Assembly (NCBI GenBank): GCA_946479985.1
Contig: CAMLIF010000015.1
Location: 1 to 53,218, forward strand
Source: an uncultured Flavobacteriales bacterium
GTDB taxonomy: Bacteria > Bacteroidota > Bacteroidia > Flavobacteriales > Crocinitomicaceae
Reading direction: 5' to 3'
DNA length: 53,218 nucleotides
The notes under the pieces are model-generated. The model worked only from the letters and a program-made list of their open reading frames with translations, ran no database searches and had not been told where the DNA came from. The position numbers and the translations under genes were made by a program. Of the stretch, positions 1-9,216 are shown one piece after another. Position 1 is the first letter of the stretch; each line of letters begins with the position of its first letter.

Positions 1-729
1 AATTTTTAAGTTCATTGGAAGGAAATCTCGTCTTGAAGTTTCAGAGTAAGCAATTTTATTACCGATATTGTTAATTGTAACCCCTAAGGCATAAATACTT
101 TTTCTTCCGAAAACCTTTACATTGTCGTTTCTGAACACGTAAGATAAATCTGCAATACCAGCAATACCGGCTTTCGTACTTGTTCCTGCAACAGGAATAC
201 CACCTGTCAAATTCGAATAAGCAAATTTACCGTTTACACCAATAGATTGACGCTCAGATAATTTAAACGCATATCCTGCAGCAACTTCAAATTCACTCGG
301 TTTGTCATCACGGATTTTCTGAGCAGTTTCAGTTGTGTAGGTAATCTGACCTAAACTGAAATATCTCAATGACCCCGTAATCGCCTGACGCTGCCCAAGT
401 CTTTTGTATCCTGACAAATAAGACAAACTAATATCATTTGTCAATTTACGCAACCATGGTGTGTAGCTAATACTGATTTCTGCATCATCTTCTGCGAAAT
501 TCAACATCGCAGTATTCCAAAAAATGGAAGTTGAATTAGCGCTAAGGGCAGTACCACAATCTCCCATTGCTCCACCTCTCGATTCGGGGATAATAGCCAA
601 AAATGGCATGGAAGTAGTAATTGTATTTAACTGTAATTGGTCGTCAGTAACACCGCTACCGCCCGAAGGCTGTGCAATTGCAAGAGCAGGTAAAGTAAGC
701 GTTAAGCTTAATATGATTCGTTTAAACAT
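1..729 (-). CDS. porV: PorV, T9SS outer-membrane shuttle protein (C-terminus cut by window edge)
   Basis: Reading the minus strand from the ATG at 727-729 gives 243 open codons running off the left edge. Residues 1-19 are a signal peptide ending in AIAQ. Mature residues 45-60 contain GGAMGDCGTALSANS followed by IFWNT, the PorV/LptO signature of an amino-terminal beta-barrel segment, and later aromatic-rich alternating strands fit an outer-membrane barrel. PorV belongs to the FadL-like barrels and carries T9SS cargo from the translocon to the PorU sortase. It lies 58 nt downstream of porU on the same strand, so the two are probably co-transcribed. The usual family length is near 400 residues, so roughly 150 residues lie outside the window. 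PorQ or another PorV paralogue is less likely given the partner gene. Confidence 0.88.
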   Translation of the reverse strand, partial: MFKRIILSLTLTLPALAIAQPSGGSGVTDDQLQLNTITTSMPFLAIIPESRGGAMGDCGTALSANSTSIFWNTAMLNFAEDDAEISISYTPWLRKLTNDISLSYLSGYKRLGQRQAITGSLRYFSLGQITYTTETAQKIRDDKPSEFEVAAGYAFKLSERQSIGVNGKFAYSNLTGGIPVAGTSTKAGIAGIADLSYVFRNDNVKVFGRKSIYALGVTINNIGNKIAYSETSRRDFLPMNLKI

Positions 730-787
730 GAATTTCAATAGAATGATAGAGACAAAAATACGTTTTAATTCAATTTTTATTGTGCGT

Positions 788-3700
788 TTACTTTAAAAGA
801 AACAATTTTTCCACCTTATTTGCGGTTTCGCCTGTTGGTAATTCAACTGTTACGCGGTATACATAAACGCCTTTTGCAAGCGGATCACCGAAATCATCTG
901 TTCCGTTCCAATCAATCCCCTCAACTCTGAAACCGGAAGTTGCAACATTTTCATTAATTGTTTTTACCAGCTTGCCGGTAACAGTATAAATCTGAATTTG
1001 TGTTTCCAGGTTCGAACAGCTTTGATTGTGCTCATACATGAACGTAGTATGTGTTGTAAACGGATTCGGGTAATTGAGTACATGGCTTAAAGCTACCTGC
1101 TGATCTTCCGCAACTTCAAAGTCTATTCGTGCGTTGGAAGAATTATTGTTAGAATCCCACACTTTAACTTCAACATAATGTTTTCCAACAGGAAGTTCGC
1201 TCAGATTATAACGCACCTTTCCTGATTTATAACTGTCCAGATCACCAACATAATACTCATTCAAAATAATCGGGTTAACATTGTCACCATCTATCGTAGC
1301 AATCAAGTCATGCCCGATTCCGTTTCCAACTGTATTAATTCCATACTCATCACTGGCCTCAATAACCAACAAAGGCGTTTGACTGGTGATGCTTCCATTG
1401 ACAAAGCTATTGTCGTTCATGTATAATGACAGTTCCGGTCCAACATTGTCAACCGGAGCAGAGGTATTAATTCCGCCAACGTAAAAATTTGTGTCCATTC
1501 CGGCTGCATCTACTCCGTTTCCATATCCGTAAAGGCTGAATTTTCCTTTTCCAACCAGGTAATTAATATCTTTCGGAACAAAGAAATCGAAACTAAACAC
1601 CCCGTTGGAAACAGTTGCCTGGCCTTTATAAATGGCATTTCGCTGCGTATAGAACTCGATGATCGGTGAGTCAGAATCGTTCCCTAAGGTTGAATTCTTT
1701 TTCGGCTTGTCGAAAACAGTTGGCGTTAACACTCCGTTTAAGGTTGTCATTGTGTTTCCTGAATAATCTTCAAAATGCCCGACAACACTTGCAACGGTAA
1801 GCGCTTTCAATGTATCCATTTCGATAGCAGGATCTAAATGATTTATGGAATCAATCACAATTTTGTAGCGCGGAAGGGCTAGACGCAATTCGGGATCTCC
1901 CAAGAGTGTAAAACTCCTTCTACCATCACCAGTCCCTGAATTATTTTTCGTAAGTCGCATAATCTCACCGAAACGAAGGGGCTCATTATCCGTATCGCGG
2001 CTAAAAACATACTGATAAAACGCTTCTACCGTTAACGTATTAACTGTAAAAGAAACAGTTCGGGTTGTAGTCATAAGTGCAATTGCACCGCCAGCAGGAT
2101 TTAATTGTACCCATTCACCTGCAGAAACTCTTGAAGGGTCATCGAATCGAGTAAATTCACAAGTTGCCGTTACGAAACAATTCAGTTTATTGATATTATC
2201 CCAGGCCTGAATTTGTGGGATGGTAATAATTCGTTCTGCTGCGGCCCCAACTTCACCACCATGACCAATATAATTCATTAACAAACTTCCACGTTCAACT
2301 TTTGAGTTAATAGCATTGAACACATCCGGATAACGCGCTCCTCCCGCACTGGATGTTTGTGTAAAGGCATCGCAATAAATTTTGTCAATATTCATTTCAG
2401 GATTCAACGCCTGAACTTCTTCATAAACAGGCTCAGCATCAGTATGAATAAAGTAACCACCTTCTTCATCATCTGTGATCAATGAATAATTTGTTCTCCA
2501 GTCACCAAAAGTTGTTCCGGTTTCACCCGTACAGCATTCATTTGCCCCGCCGCTAAAAAGTTGTGACCCGTTTTTCATATAATGCTCAATCTTGTCAACC
2601 TGCTCCTTTGCAACAGATACAGAAGAAACCAGAATTCTGCCCACTCCAATCTGCATCAGATCACTACCTGCAACAGAAGCGTTATCAGCCAAAATCCCAT
2701 AATAATCATCACACACCATTGCAGCTATGTGACTTTCCGAATTTGCGAATTGGTATGTAGGCACATAATTATTGTTCCCACCCAAATAATTTTTCGGGTC
2801 ATAAGTTCCGTCACCAAAAAGGAGTAAACTTCTCGGACGAAGGGTAGGATCTCCTCCAGCCCTGTCGTAGAACATTTTCATGAATTTCTTAATGGCAGTC
2901 GGGTCCTGCATCCCGGAAGAATATTCATTGTAGATTTCTTCCGTTGTAACAACAGAAACGGTTGTACCAAGTCCTTCATGTAAAGCAGCCAATCTATTCG
3001 CCTGAGAAAGAAATAACGGATTCGTAACAATCACATACTGAACCTGAGGCAAAGCATGTAAATCCTGGTTAACCACTTTTCCTACTATTCCCGGTGTCAG
3101 CAATAAATTCTTATTAAAAGCAATGAACTGCCGCAAATTTGTTGTTGCCTGAATAAAATGCTGCTCCGAACCTACCTGAGAAGTTGAAACCGCCAAAGGA
3201 TTAGTTTTCGTTGAAATATCCCAAACCAAAAAATTAGTATCTACATTGGTTAAGATAAATTCACTGATATTTCCAGGTCCAACCGAAAGTTGATCACGGA
3301 ACTGCATTTGGTTACCAAACATAGACAAAGACCTTCTGCAATTCAGATCGATGTAATCCAAAAAGCCTTTTACTGCCGGATTATTTCTATTCAATTGCGC
3401 ACCGATTGAAACAGAGCTCCCCGTTGGATTAGTAACGAACGACCCGGTATTTCGGGCATAATCACCACCTCCGGTACCCAAAGTAATAGTATTCATTAAT
3501 GTTCCGTTATAAGAGAATGCGAAATTATTTCCAGGTGTAGAACTGTTGTTGGCCACCGCATAACGAACTGTCATCGGACTGGAAGTTATTATACCGGGAA
3601 CATTAAACGAAAACGACTGAGACAATTCGGCATCAAACAATTCTCCGTACCAACGCTGTCCGCCCTTCACCAGGTTTGTAGATTCGTTTTCGTGAATATC

Positions 3701-4642
3701 AAAATAAGAATAACTATTAACTGTTTGGTTGACACTTCCTCCATTATCACCGATGGCAGTTACCCGTAACGGAGCATCCGCGGCATCAATATGTATAAAC
3801 ATAGTTGCATTCTGTGCATATAAATGCTGTTTTCTGAAAAACAAGCCACTGCTTACGTCCCACCGATTTGCTCCGGCAGCATAGAACATGAAATAATCCG
3901 AATCATCAAAAACCCCGTCACTTTCTCCAACGGCAACAACTGAATTCTTTACCAAATCATCCACATAGTCAGTAGTATTAGCTTCCGTTAGAACTCCGAA
4001 TGAGTTTCCATAGATGTTAATATGTTGTGGATTCAACGATTCAACATTAACACCCAAACTTGTAAAAAAAGCTTTATCTAACTTATAAACACCATCTTCA
4101 GGTATTGTGATTTTATACCATTCACCACTGGAAAGCACAGATGAAGCAGCGTAACTTTTAGGTTTCTGGACAACCATCGGACCTGCAATCTGAATCGACA
4201 GATTATAACTTAATATTCTTTTAATCTGACCATTTTCCTTAAAATAGGGAACACATGAAGTTTGCACTTGCACGCCATCGATTTCCAACGCCTGAGATGT
4301 CTGTATCTCCGGCTGAGCCGGGATTTGATAATTTGACATGGCAATAACCGCTAAATCCTCACTATGAGCAGGTTCAGACTGGATATTTGAAACAGCCATG
4401 GCATATTTTGCCATCTTCATATTGAACTGTTCTGAAAAAAAAGGCAACCCATCCTGATATATTGCGTTATCCATGTTTGGGATTTTCACAAGTTCACCAT
4501 TATGCCTAACCTCAAGAGGTTGTTTCCATGGAACCACTATGGCTTCGGTTTGACCAATAGAATTCAGGCTTAGCAAAGACCCGAGTACTAAAATGACTTT
4601 AGTTTTGAATTTTATCACGAAAGAAGGTTTTTCTGTTCTCAT
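788..4642 (-). CDS. porU: PorU, type IX secretion sortase (C25 gingipain-like cysteine peptidase)
   Basis: PorU removes the C-terminal sorting domain of T9SS cargo at the outer face of the outer membrane and links cargo to the surface glycolipid. The protein has 1284 residues: a signal peptide in about 1-33 ending near IGQTEA, a PorU N-terminal region, a peptidase C25 domain starting near YVIVTNPLFLSQANRL, and a C-terminal domain of the T9SS type A kind beginning LNYPNPF and ending KVEKLFLLK. The catalytic dyad is visible as His794 in NYIGHGGE and Cys828 in TATCEF. In Flavobacterium johnsoniae porV, porU and gldJ are neighbours, as here. The only in-frame start near the signal peptide is the ATG at 4640-4642. 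No clear -7 box was found on its strand. Confidence 0.95.
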   Translation of the reverse strand: MRTEKPSFVIKFKTKVILVLGSLLSLNSIGQTEAIVVPWKQPLEVRHNGELVKIPNMDNAIYQDGLPFFSEQFNMKMAKYAMAVSNIQSEPAHSEDLAVIAMSNYQIPAQPEIQTSQALEIDGVQVQTSCVPYFKENGQIKRILSYNLSIQIAGPMVVQKPKSYAASSVLSSGEWYKITIPEDGVYKLDKAFFTSLGVNVESLNPQHINIYGNSFGVLTEANTTDYVDDLVKNSVVAVGESDGVFDDSDYFMFYAAGANRWDVSSGLFFRKQHLYAQNATMFIHIDAADAPLRVTAIGDNGGSVNQTVNSYSYFDIHENESTNLVKGGQRWYGELFDAELSQSFSFNVPGIITSSPMTVRYAVANNSSTPGNNFAFSYNGTLMNTITLGTGGGDYARNTGSFVTNPTGSSVSIGAQLNRNNPAVKGFLDYIDLNCRRSLSMFGNQMQFRDQLSVGPGNISEFILTNVDTNFLVWDISTKTNPLAVSTSQVGSEQHFIQATTNLRQFIAFNKNLLLTPGIVGKVVNQDLHALPQVQYVIVTNPLFLSQANRLAALHEGLGTTVSVVTTEEIYNEYSSGMQDPTAIKKFMKMFYDRAGGDPTLRPRSLLLFGDGTYDPKNYLGGNNNYVPTYQFANSESHIAAMVCDDYYGILADNASVAGSDLMQIGVGRILVSSVSVAKEQVDKIEHYMKNGSQLFSGGANECCTGETGTTFGDWRTNYSLITDDEEGGYFIHTDAEPVYEEVQALNPEMNIDKIYCDAFTQTSSAGGARYPDVFNAINSKVERGSLLMNYIGHGGEVGAAAERIITIPQIQAWDNINKLNCFVTATCEFTRFDDPSRVSAGEWVQLNPAGGAIALMTTTRTVSFTVNTLTVEAFYQYVFSRDTDNEPLRFGEIMRLTKNNSGTGDGRRSFTLLGDPELRLALPRYKIVIDSINHLDPAIEMDTLKALTVASVVGHFEDYSGNTMTTLNGVLTPTVFDKPKKNSTLGNDSDSPIIEFYTQRNAIYKGQATVSNGVFSFDFFVPKDINYLVGKGKFSLYGYGNGVDAAGMDTNFYVGGINTSAPVDNVGPELSLYMNDNSFVNGSITSQTPLLVIEASDEYGINTVGNGIGHDLIATIDGDNVNPIILNEYYVGDLDSYKSGKVRYNLSELPVGKHYVEVKVWDSNNNSSNARIDFEVAEDQQVALSHVLNYPNPFTTHTTFMYEHNQSCSNLETQIQIYTVTGKLVKTINENVATSGFRVEGIDWNGTDDFGDPLAKGVYVYRVTVELPTGETANKVEKLFLLK

Positions 4643-4698
4643 TCTTATTTATATCAAAAACATTTGAAATATTCTATCAAACGCCATGAATGTTTTTT

Positions 4699-4706
4699 TA
4701 TTTTTG
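4699..4706 (+). promoter_or_regulatory. Putative -7 box TATTTTTG for the porP-like gene
   Basis: TATTTTTG matches the Bacteroidota -7 consensus TAnnTTTG exactly. It sits in the 145-nt divergent gap between porU and the porP-like gene and predicts a leader of about 75 nt. No TTTG -33 element is present at the usual 19-21 nt distance, so support is limited. Confidence 0.35.
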
Positions 4707-4787
4707 CGATATGTAAATTTACGTGTAACCAAAAGAATAATATTTCGTAACATTGGAACCACGAAGAGTTTATGCTTCAATTTTTGA

Positions 4788-5759
4788 ATGCACATGAAGA
4801 ATATAAAGATACTATTTTTAACTGGATTCCTGTTTGTTTCCCTTGACTCACTAGCTCAAGATCCAACATTTACCCAGTTTTACGCGAATCCGCTGTACCT
4901 AAATCCGGCATTTGCAGGTTCGCATGGTTGTCCACGTTTCGCTATGAACTACCGAAACGAGTGGCCTTCACTTTCAGGAAACTATGTTACCTATAGTGCC
5001 TCCTACGATCAGTACTTTAAAAACATTTCCGGCGGGTTCGGTATATTAGCCACACATGACCAGCAGGGAACAGGAACTATAAATACCTCAATGCTTGGTT
5101 TGATCTATTCTTACCATCTGAAAGTTTCAAACAAATTTGCAATGCTTTTTGGTGCCAGAGCAGCTTACTATCAAAAAACACTTGATTGGGATAAATTGAC
5201 ATTCGGAGATATGATTGACGGACGAAGAGGGTTCGTACTTACAACAAAAGATGAAGTACGCGGAGGAAGCAGAGGTTTCTTTGATGCATCTGCCGGTTTC
5301 GTAGGTTATTCAAAACATTTCTTCTTTGGATTTGCAGGTCACCACCTCAACAGACCAAACGAATCGTTAATTGTAGGGAACTCTCCGTTACCGATAAGAC
5401 TTACCGGGCACATGGGAGCTGAAATTCCACTTGGAACAAAATCGAAGTATAACAACACCACTTCGATTATGCCGAATATCATTTACCAATACCAACAAGG
5501 ATTTCAGGAGTTGAATATTGGTACATATATCAAATATGGTTCATTCAATGCCGGTGCATGGTTTCGTAACCGTGATGCCTTCATCTTAACAATTGGAATA
5601 AATACTGGTACATTTAAATTGGGTTATAGTTATGATGTAACTGTTTCGCGCTTAAACAATGGAGTATCTGGTGGTTCGCACGAAGTTTCGTTGGGTATTA
5701 ATACGAAATGTAAGCCGCCGATCAGAACATTTAAAACAATTTCTTGTCCGTCTTTTTAA
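4788..5759 (+). CDS. PorP/SprF-family type IX secretion membrane protein
   Basis: The 323-residue protein starts with a signal peptide ending at SLAQ. The mature N-terminus, DPTFTQFYANPLYLNPAFAGS, carries the hallmark of PorP/SprF proteins (QFYxNPLYLNPAFAG), which continue as an outer-membrane beta-barrel. Family members associate with the SprB/PorE-type outer-membrane and periplasmic parts of the T9SS, and many genomes hold numerous copies paired with adhesins. It stands alone between porU and gldJ, without an adjacent adhesin gene, which suggests a core rather than an adhesin-specific copy; this is inference. Two starts are possible, Met1 (4788) and Met3 (4794), with no effect on the mature product. 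The name PorP is not assigned firmly because paralogues cannot be separated by eye. Confidence 0.88.
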   Translation: MHMKNIKILFLTGFLFVSLDSLAQDPTFTQFYANPLYLNPAFAGSHGCPRFAMNYRNEWPSLSGNYVTYSASYDQYFKNISGGFGILATHDQQGTGTINTSMLGLIYSYHLKVSNKFAMLFGARAAYYQKTLDWDKLTFGDMIDGRRGFVLTTKDEVRGGSRGFFDASAGFVGYSKHFFFGFAGHHLNRPNESLIVGNSPLPIRLTGHMGAEIPLGTKSKYNNTTSIMPNIIYQYQQGFQELNIGTYIKYGSFNAGAWFRNRDAFILTIGINTGTFKLGYSYDVTVSRLNNGVSGGSHEVSLGINTKCKPPIRTFKTISCPSF

Positions 5760-5798
5760 TTTTTTTGTAACCTGTTAGTGATTATCCGTTTATAACTT

Positions 5799-5806
5799 TA
5801 ACTTTG
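5799..5806 (+). promoter_or_regulatory. Putative -7 box TAACTTTG for gldJ
   Basis: TAACTTTG fits TAnnTTTG and ends 13 nt before the first ATG of gldJ. With transcription starting 5-7 nt after the box, the leader would be under 10 nt for Met1. This argues either for a very short leader or for use of Met6 (5835) or Met8 (5841). A TTAG at 5775-5778, 20 nt upstream, is a weak -33 candidate. Confidence 0.45.
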
Positions 5807-5819
5807 GTCTTCCAAAAAA

Positions 5820-7868
5820 ATGAAAAAACAAACCATGCATATGAAAACGTTGCGTTTTTTGGCCGTAGCCTTCGCTGGACTAGTGATAGCTTCATGTAGC
5901 CGTGATGCCTCCGAATCAACCGGGTGGGATTATAACAATGTCTCTCAAGGAGGTTTTCAAAAAGTTCCTTATGTAGATCAGGAAACCGGTCCGGGATTAA
6001 TTCTCGTTCAAGGTGGTACCTTCACAATGGGAATGGTAGAACAAGATGTTATGTTCGACTGGAATAATCGTCCGGCGCGTGTAACAGTATCTTCGTTTTA
6101 CATGGATCAAACTGAGGTGACTAACTTCCATTGGTGTGAATATTTGTATTGGGTTCGTCGTGCTTACAAGCAATATTCGATGATCTACAAAAATGCACTT
6201 CCAGATACTTTGTGCTGGAGAAGTCCATTAGCATTCAATGAGAAGTATGTTGACTTCTATCTTCGTCACCCAGCGTACCGTGAGTATCCGGTAGTAGGAG
6301 TTTCCTGGTTACAGGCAACTGATTACTGTAAATGGAGAACGGATCGTGTGAACGAATATATTTTAGTTCGTGAAGGTGTTCTTGGTTTTGATGTGGATGC
6401 AGCAGATGCGGAAACATTTAACACAGAATCTTATTTAGCTGGTCAATTCGAGCAAAGCGAAGAATTGGGTGGTAATAAATTACAGGATAGCGATCCATCT
6501 AACGCAACAGGTAAAAAATTGGGTGAGCGGATCGTTCGTATGGAAGATGGTATCCTATTACCATACTACCGACTACCAACTGAAGCTGAATGGGAATTTG
6601 CATCTTTAGGATTAATCGGTAACCTTACCGAAGGAACAGAAGTAATTACAGAACGTCGTCAATATCCATGGAACGGTCATTTTGTTCGCCAGGATGATGC
6701 AGAATTCACAGGTCAGATCCGAGCAAACTTTGTTAGAGGTAAAGGAGATTACATGGGGGTTGCAGGTCAATTGAATGATGGTGCTGATATCACAGCTCCG
6801 GTTACTTCTTTCTGGCCGAACGATTACGGTTTATACCACATGGCAGGTAACGTTTCTGAATGGGTAATGGATGTTTACCGTCCGTTGACTTCCGAAGATT
6901 ATGATGAATTCCGTCCTTTCAGAGGAAATGTATTCCAAACAAAACAATTGAATAACGCCGGTTCTATTGACGATAAAACAACACAGATTATCTACGATGT
7001 TCACGGTATGAAAGAATATCTGAATGAGTTTGAGCGAGTTCGTTACCAACGTATCTCAGGAGCAAATCACGATCCTGCAGATCCCAGAACTCCAGCTGGA
7101 TTACAGGCAAACAACCTGGCGAAACACAACATGAATACAGGTGCGAATATTGGTAATGCTCCAGATCCGTACTACGTATCACATGGTAAAGTGAAAGATC
7201 AGATTGAATTAGATTTGATGTTAGCATTGAACCAGGCTTTAGATTCTGCAATCAGTTTGAAAAATGACAAATACGATTTGGAAGCTTCTCAATTTGTACA
7301 AGATGAAATCTTTGACGGAATCTTCGAAAATGTTTTGAGACAAGGACCTGATTACGAATATGCTCACGAGACAATTACTATTCTTCGTGAAGGATTCTCT
7401 GAATTCATAATAAACACTCCGGGTAAATTGAAATACCGTCCTGTTGTTGAAGAAGAAAATATTGGTCGTTTGAATTACCGTAAAGATGATTACATCGATT
7501 ATTTAGATGGTGATATTGAAAGTACTATCTATTTCGATAAAGCGGAAGTTAAGGCCCGTATTAACGAAGCGAAACAGGATCCTGCTCTATTGATGTACCA
7601 AAGTGATTACGAAACTTACGATTTAGAGGGTTTGCCAATCAAACCGGAAGACAGAACTTCGTGGCCGTCTACATTAATCTCTGATAAATCACGTGTTTAT
7701 AAAGGAGGTTCCTGGAGAGATAGAGCATACTGGTTGAACGCCGGATCAAGAAGATTCCTTGATGAAAGACAATCTACTTGTACAATTGGTTTCCGTTGTG
7801 CCATGGACAGAGTCGGAAGTCCGGTAGGTATGAACTACGGAAGAAAAAAACAAAAGAAAAACAGGTAG
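5820..7868 (+). CDS. gldJ: GldJ, gliding motility and T9SS lipoprotein (FGE-sulfatase fold)
   Basis: GldJ is an inner-face outer-membrane lipoprotein needed for gliding and for stability of the T9SS protein GldK. The 682-residue product has a lipoprotein signal with lipobox ending at Cys26 (GLVIASC), then GLILVQGGTFTMG and SSFYMDQTEVTNFHWCEYLY, the start of a formylglycine-generating-enzyme-like domain. The GldJ-typical HPAYREYPVVGVSW, YRLPTEAEWEFA, MAGNVSEWVMDVYRP and terminal KGGSWRDRAYWL plus TIGFRCAMDRVGSP follow. In true FGE the catalytic cysteine pair lies between GGS and GFRCA; here that stretch reads YWLNAGSRRF without cysteine, so the protein is structural rather than enzymatic. Long insertions near 200-240 and 400-570 separate parts of the fold. 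Met1, Met6 and Met8 are all possible starts. Confidence 0.93.
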   Translation: MKKQTMHMKTLRFLAVAFAGLVIASCSRDASESTGWDYNNVSQGGFQKVPYVDQETGPGLILVQGGTFTMGMVEQDVMFDWNNRPARVTVSSFYMDQTEVTNFHWCEYLYWVRRAYKQYSMIYKNALPDTLCWRSPLAFNEKYVDFYLRHPAYREYPVVGVSWLQATDYCKWRTDRVNEYILVREGVLGFDVDAADAETFNTESYLAGQFEQSEELGGNKLQDSDPSNATGKKLGERIVRMEDGILLPYYRLPTEAEWEFASLGLIGNLTEGTEVITERRQYPWNGHFVRQDDAEFTGQIRANFVRGKGDYMGVAGQLNDGADITAPVTSFWPNDYGLYHMAGNVSEWVMDVYRPLTSEDYDEFRPFRGNVFQTKQLNNAGSIDDKTTQIIYDVHGMKEYLNEFERVRYQRISGANHDPADPRTPAGLQANNLAKHNMNTGANIGNAPDPYYVSHGKVKDQIELDLMLALNQALDSAISLKNDKYDLEASQFVQDEIFDGIFENVLRQGPDYEYAHETITILREGFSEFIINTPGKLKYRPVVEEENIGRLNYRKDDYIDYLDGDIESTIYFDKAEVKARINEAKQDPALLMYQSDYETYDLEGLPIKPEDRTSWPSTLISDKSRVYKGGSWRDRAYWLNAGSRRFLDERQSTCTIGFRCAMDRVGSPVGMNYGRKKQKKNR

Positions 7869-7887
7869 TTTTACCTTAAAAAAATAG

Positions 7888-7922
7888 AAACCCCGACGCG
7901 TTAAAACTGTCGGGGTTTTTTT
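7888..7922 (+). terminator. Rho-independent terminator after gldJ
   Basis: A perfect 10-bp stem, AAACCCCGAC at 7888-7897 and GTCGGGGTTT at 7909-7918, has an 11-nt loop and ends in a T run to 7922. It closes the gldJ transcript 19 nt after the stop codon. Its T tract touches the first possible murF start codon at 7923. Confidence 0.9.
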
Positions 7923-9215
7923 ATGTTAAATATGGAAAGTTTATACGAATCGTTTAAGTTAAGTTCAGGCGTACAAATCGATACCAGAACGATTACACGT
8001 GATTGCATGTTCTTTTGCCTAAAAGGCGCCAACTTCAACGGTAATACATTTGCAAAAGAAGCGATTGAAAAAGGTGCGAAATTCGTTGTTATTGATGAAG
8101 CTAACTATTTCATTGATGAGCGTACTATTCTTGTTGAGGATGCCTTGCTTACACTTCAGAGAATGGCAAATACACATAGAAAACAATTCGACATTCCAAT
8201 CATCGGAATTACCGGAAGTAACGGCAAAACAACTTCTAAAGAATTGATCACTGCTGTTCTTGCTACACAACTGAATGTTCATTTCACAAAAGGTAATTTT
8301 AATAACCATATCGGAGTTCCGCTCACCCTACTCCAATTAAATGAAAAGCATCAGATTGCTGTTATTGAGATGGGTGCGAATAAACCGGGAGACATCCTCG
8401 AACTTGCGGAAATAGCGGAACCTACTCACGGAATTATCACGAATATCGGAAGAGCACATTTGGAAGGATTTGGTTCACTTGAAGGTGTTGTTCGTACGAA
8501 AACAGAACTGTTTAAACACATTGCTGCTCATGACGGCGAACTGTTTGTAAACTTTGAAGATGAGATCTTAACTGCAAACATTCCTGCAGACACCAAAATT
8601 CATTATTACAATAATCCGTACGGGTTTACAGGTGAATTGGTGAATCTGAGTCCGTTCGTTGAAATGAAATGGATAGAAGATGGAACTGAAAGTGAACTTT
8701 TGAAAACCCATTTGATTGGTGAATACAATTACATCAATTTCCTTGCAGCAGTTCGCATCGGCCGATACTTTGGAATCACGGCTGATAATGTTTCAAAGGC
8801 AATTGAAAGTTATGTTCCATCCAACAATCGCTCCCAGGTTGAACAGACAGAAAACAACACGGTAATTGTTGATTGTTACAATGCTAATCCAACCAGCATG
8901 GAAAGCGCTTTGAAAAGTTTCGCAGCAATTAATAATCATGCAAAAATCTTCATTCTTGGCGATATGCGTGAAATGGGAAATGATGCTGAAATGGTTCACC
9001 GGGAAATCCTTCAACTAACAATTGATTTAAGATTGAGCGGATTTTTTATCGGTGAAGAATTTCTAAAGCTAAAAGGACAACATCCTCAGGCAATCTTTCT
9101 CAAATCTACTGAACCGTTAATTGAACATTTCAACCAAAATCCTCCAAAAGACCTATTGATTTTACTAAAGGGCTCGCGCGGAATTGCCCTGGAAAAAATA
9201 TTACCCTATTTATAA
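7923..9215 (+). CDS. murF: MurF, UDP-MurNAc-tripeptide--D-alanyl-D-alanine ligase
   Basis: MurF adds D-Ala-D-Ala to UDP-MurNAc-tripeptide in the cytoplasm, the last soluble step of peptidoglycan precursor synthesis. The 430-residue protein shows the N-terminal substrate domain (VQIDTRTITRDCMFFCLKG), the ATP-binding loop GITGSNGKTT at residues 95-104, VIEMGANKPGDI and TNIGRAHLEGFGS of the central Mur ligase domain, and VDCYNANPTSMESAL of the C-terminal domain. Length is normal. The first ATG directly follows the gldJ terminator; Met4 at 7932 is an alternative start. Its own promoter was not found, so low read-through from gldJ or a promoter inside the terminator region may drive it. The MFS gene follows after one base. 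Confidence 0.95.
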   Translation: MLNMESLYESFKLSSGVQIDTRTITRDCMFFCLKGANFNGNTFAKEAIEKGAKFVVIDEANYFIDERTILVEDALLTLQRMANTHRKQFDIPIIGITGSNGKTTSKELITAVLATQLNVHFTKGNFNNHIGVPLTLLQLNEKHQIAVIEMGANKPGDILELAEIAEPTHGIITNIGRAHLEGFGSLEGVVRTKTELFKHIAAHDGELFVNFEDEILTANIPADTKIHYYNNPYGFTGELVNLSPFVEMKWIEDGTESELLKTHLIGEYNYINFLAAVRIGRYFGITADNVSKAIESYVPSNNRSQVEQTENNTVIVDCYNANPTSMESALKSFAAINNHAKIFILGDMREMGNDAEMVHREILQLTIDLRLSGFFIGEEFLKLKGQHPQAIFLKSTEPLIEHFNQNPPKDLLILLKGSRGIALEKILPYL

Positions 9216-9216
9216 A

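Noticed and set aside
1000..1020. GGTTCGAA sequence as a possible tRNA T-arm
   Set aside because: It lies inside porU coding sequence and no acceptor or anticodon stem surrounds it.
5820..7868. GldJ read as an active formylglycine-generating enzyme
   Set aside because: The region between GGSW and GFRCA has no catalytic cysteine pair, and the gene neighbourhood is that of GldJ.
9184..9216. Upstream start of the MFS gene overlapping murF
   Set aside because: It adds eleven residues unlike family members, and an ATG lies one base after the murF stop.
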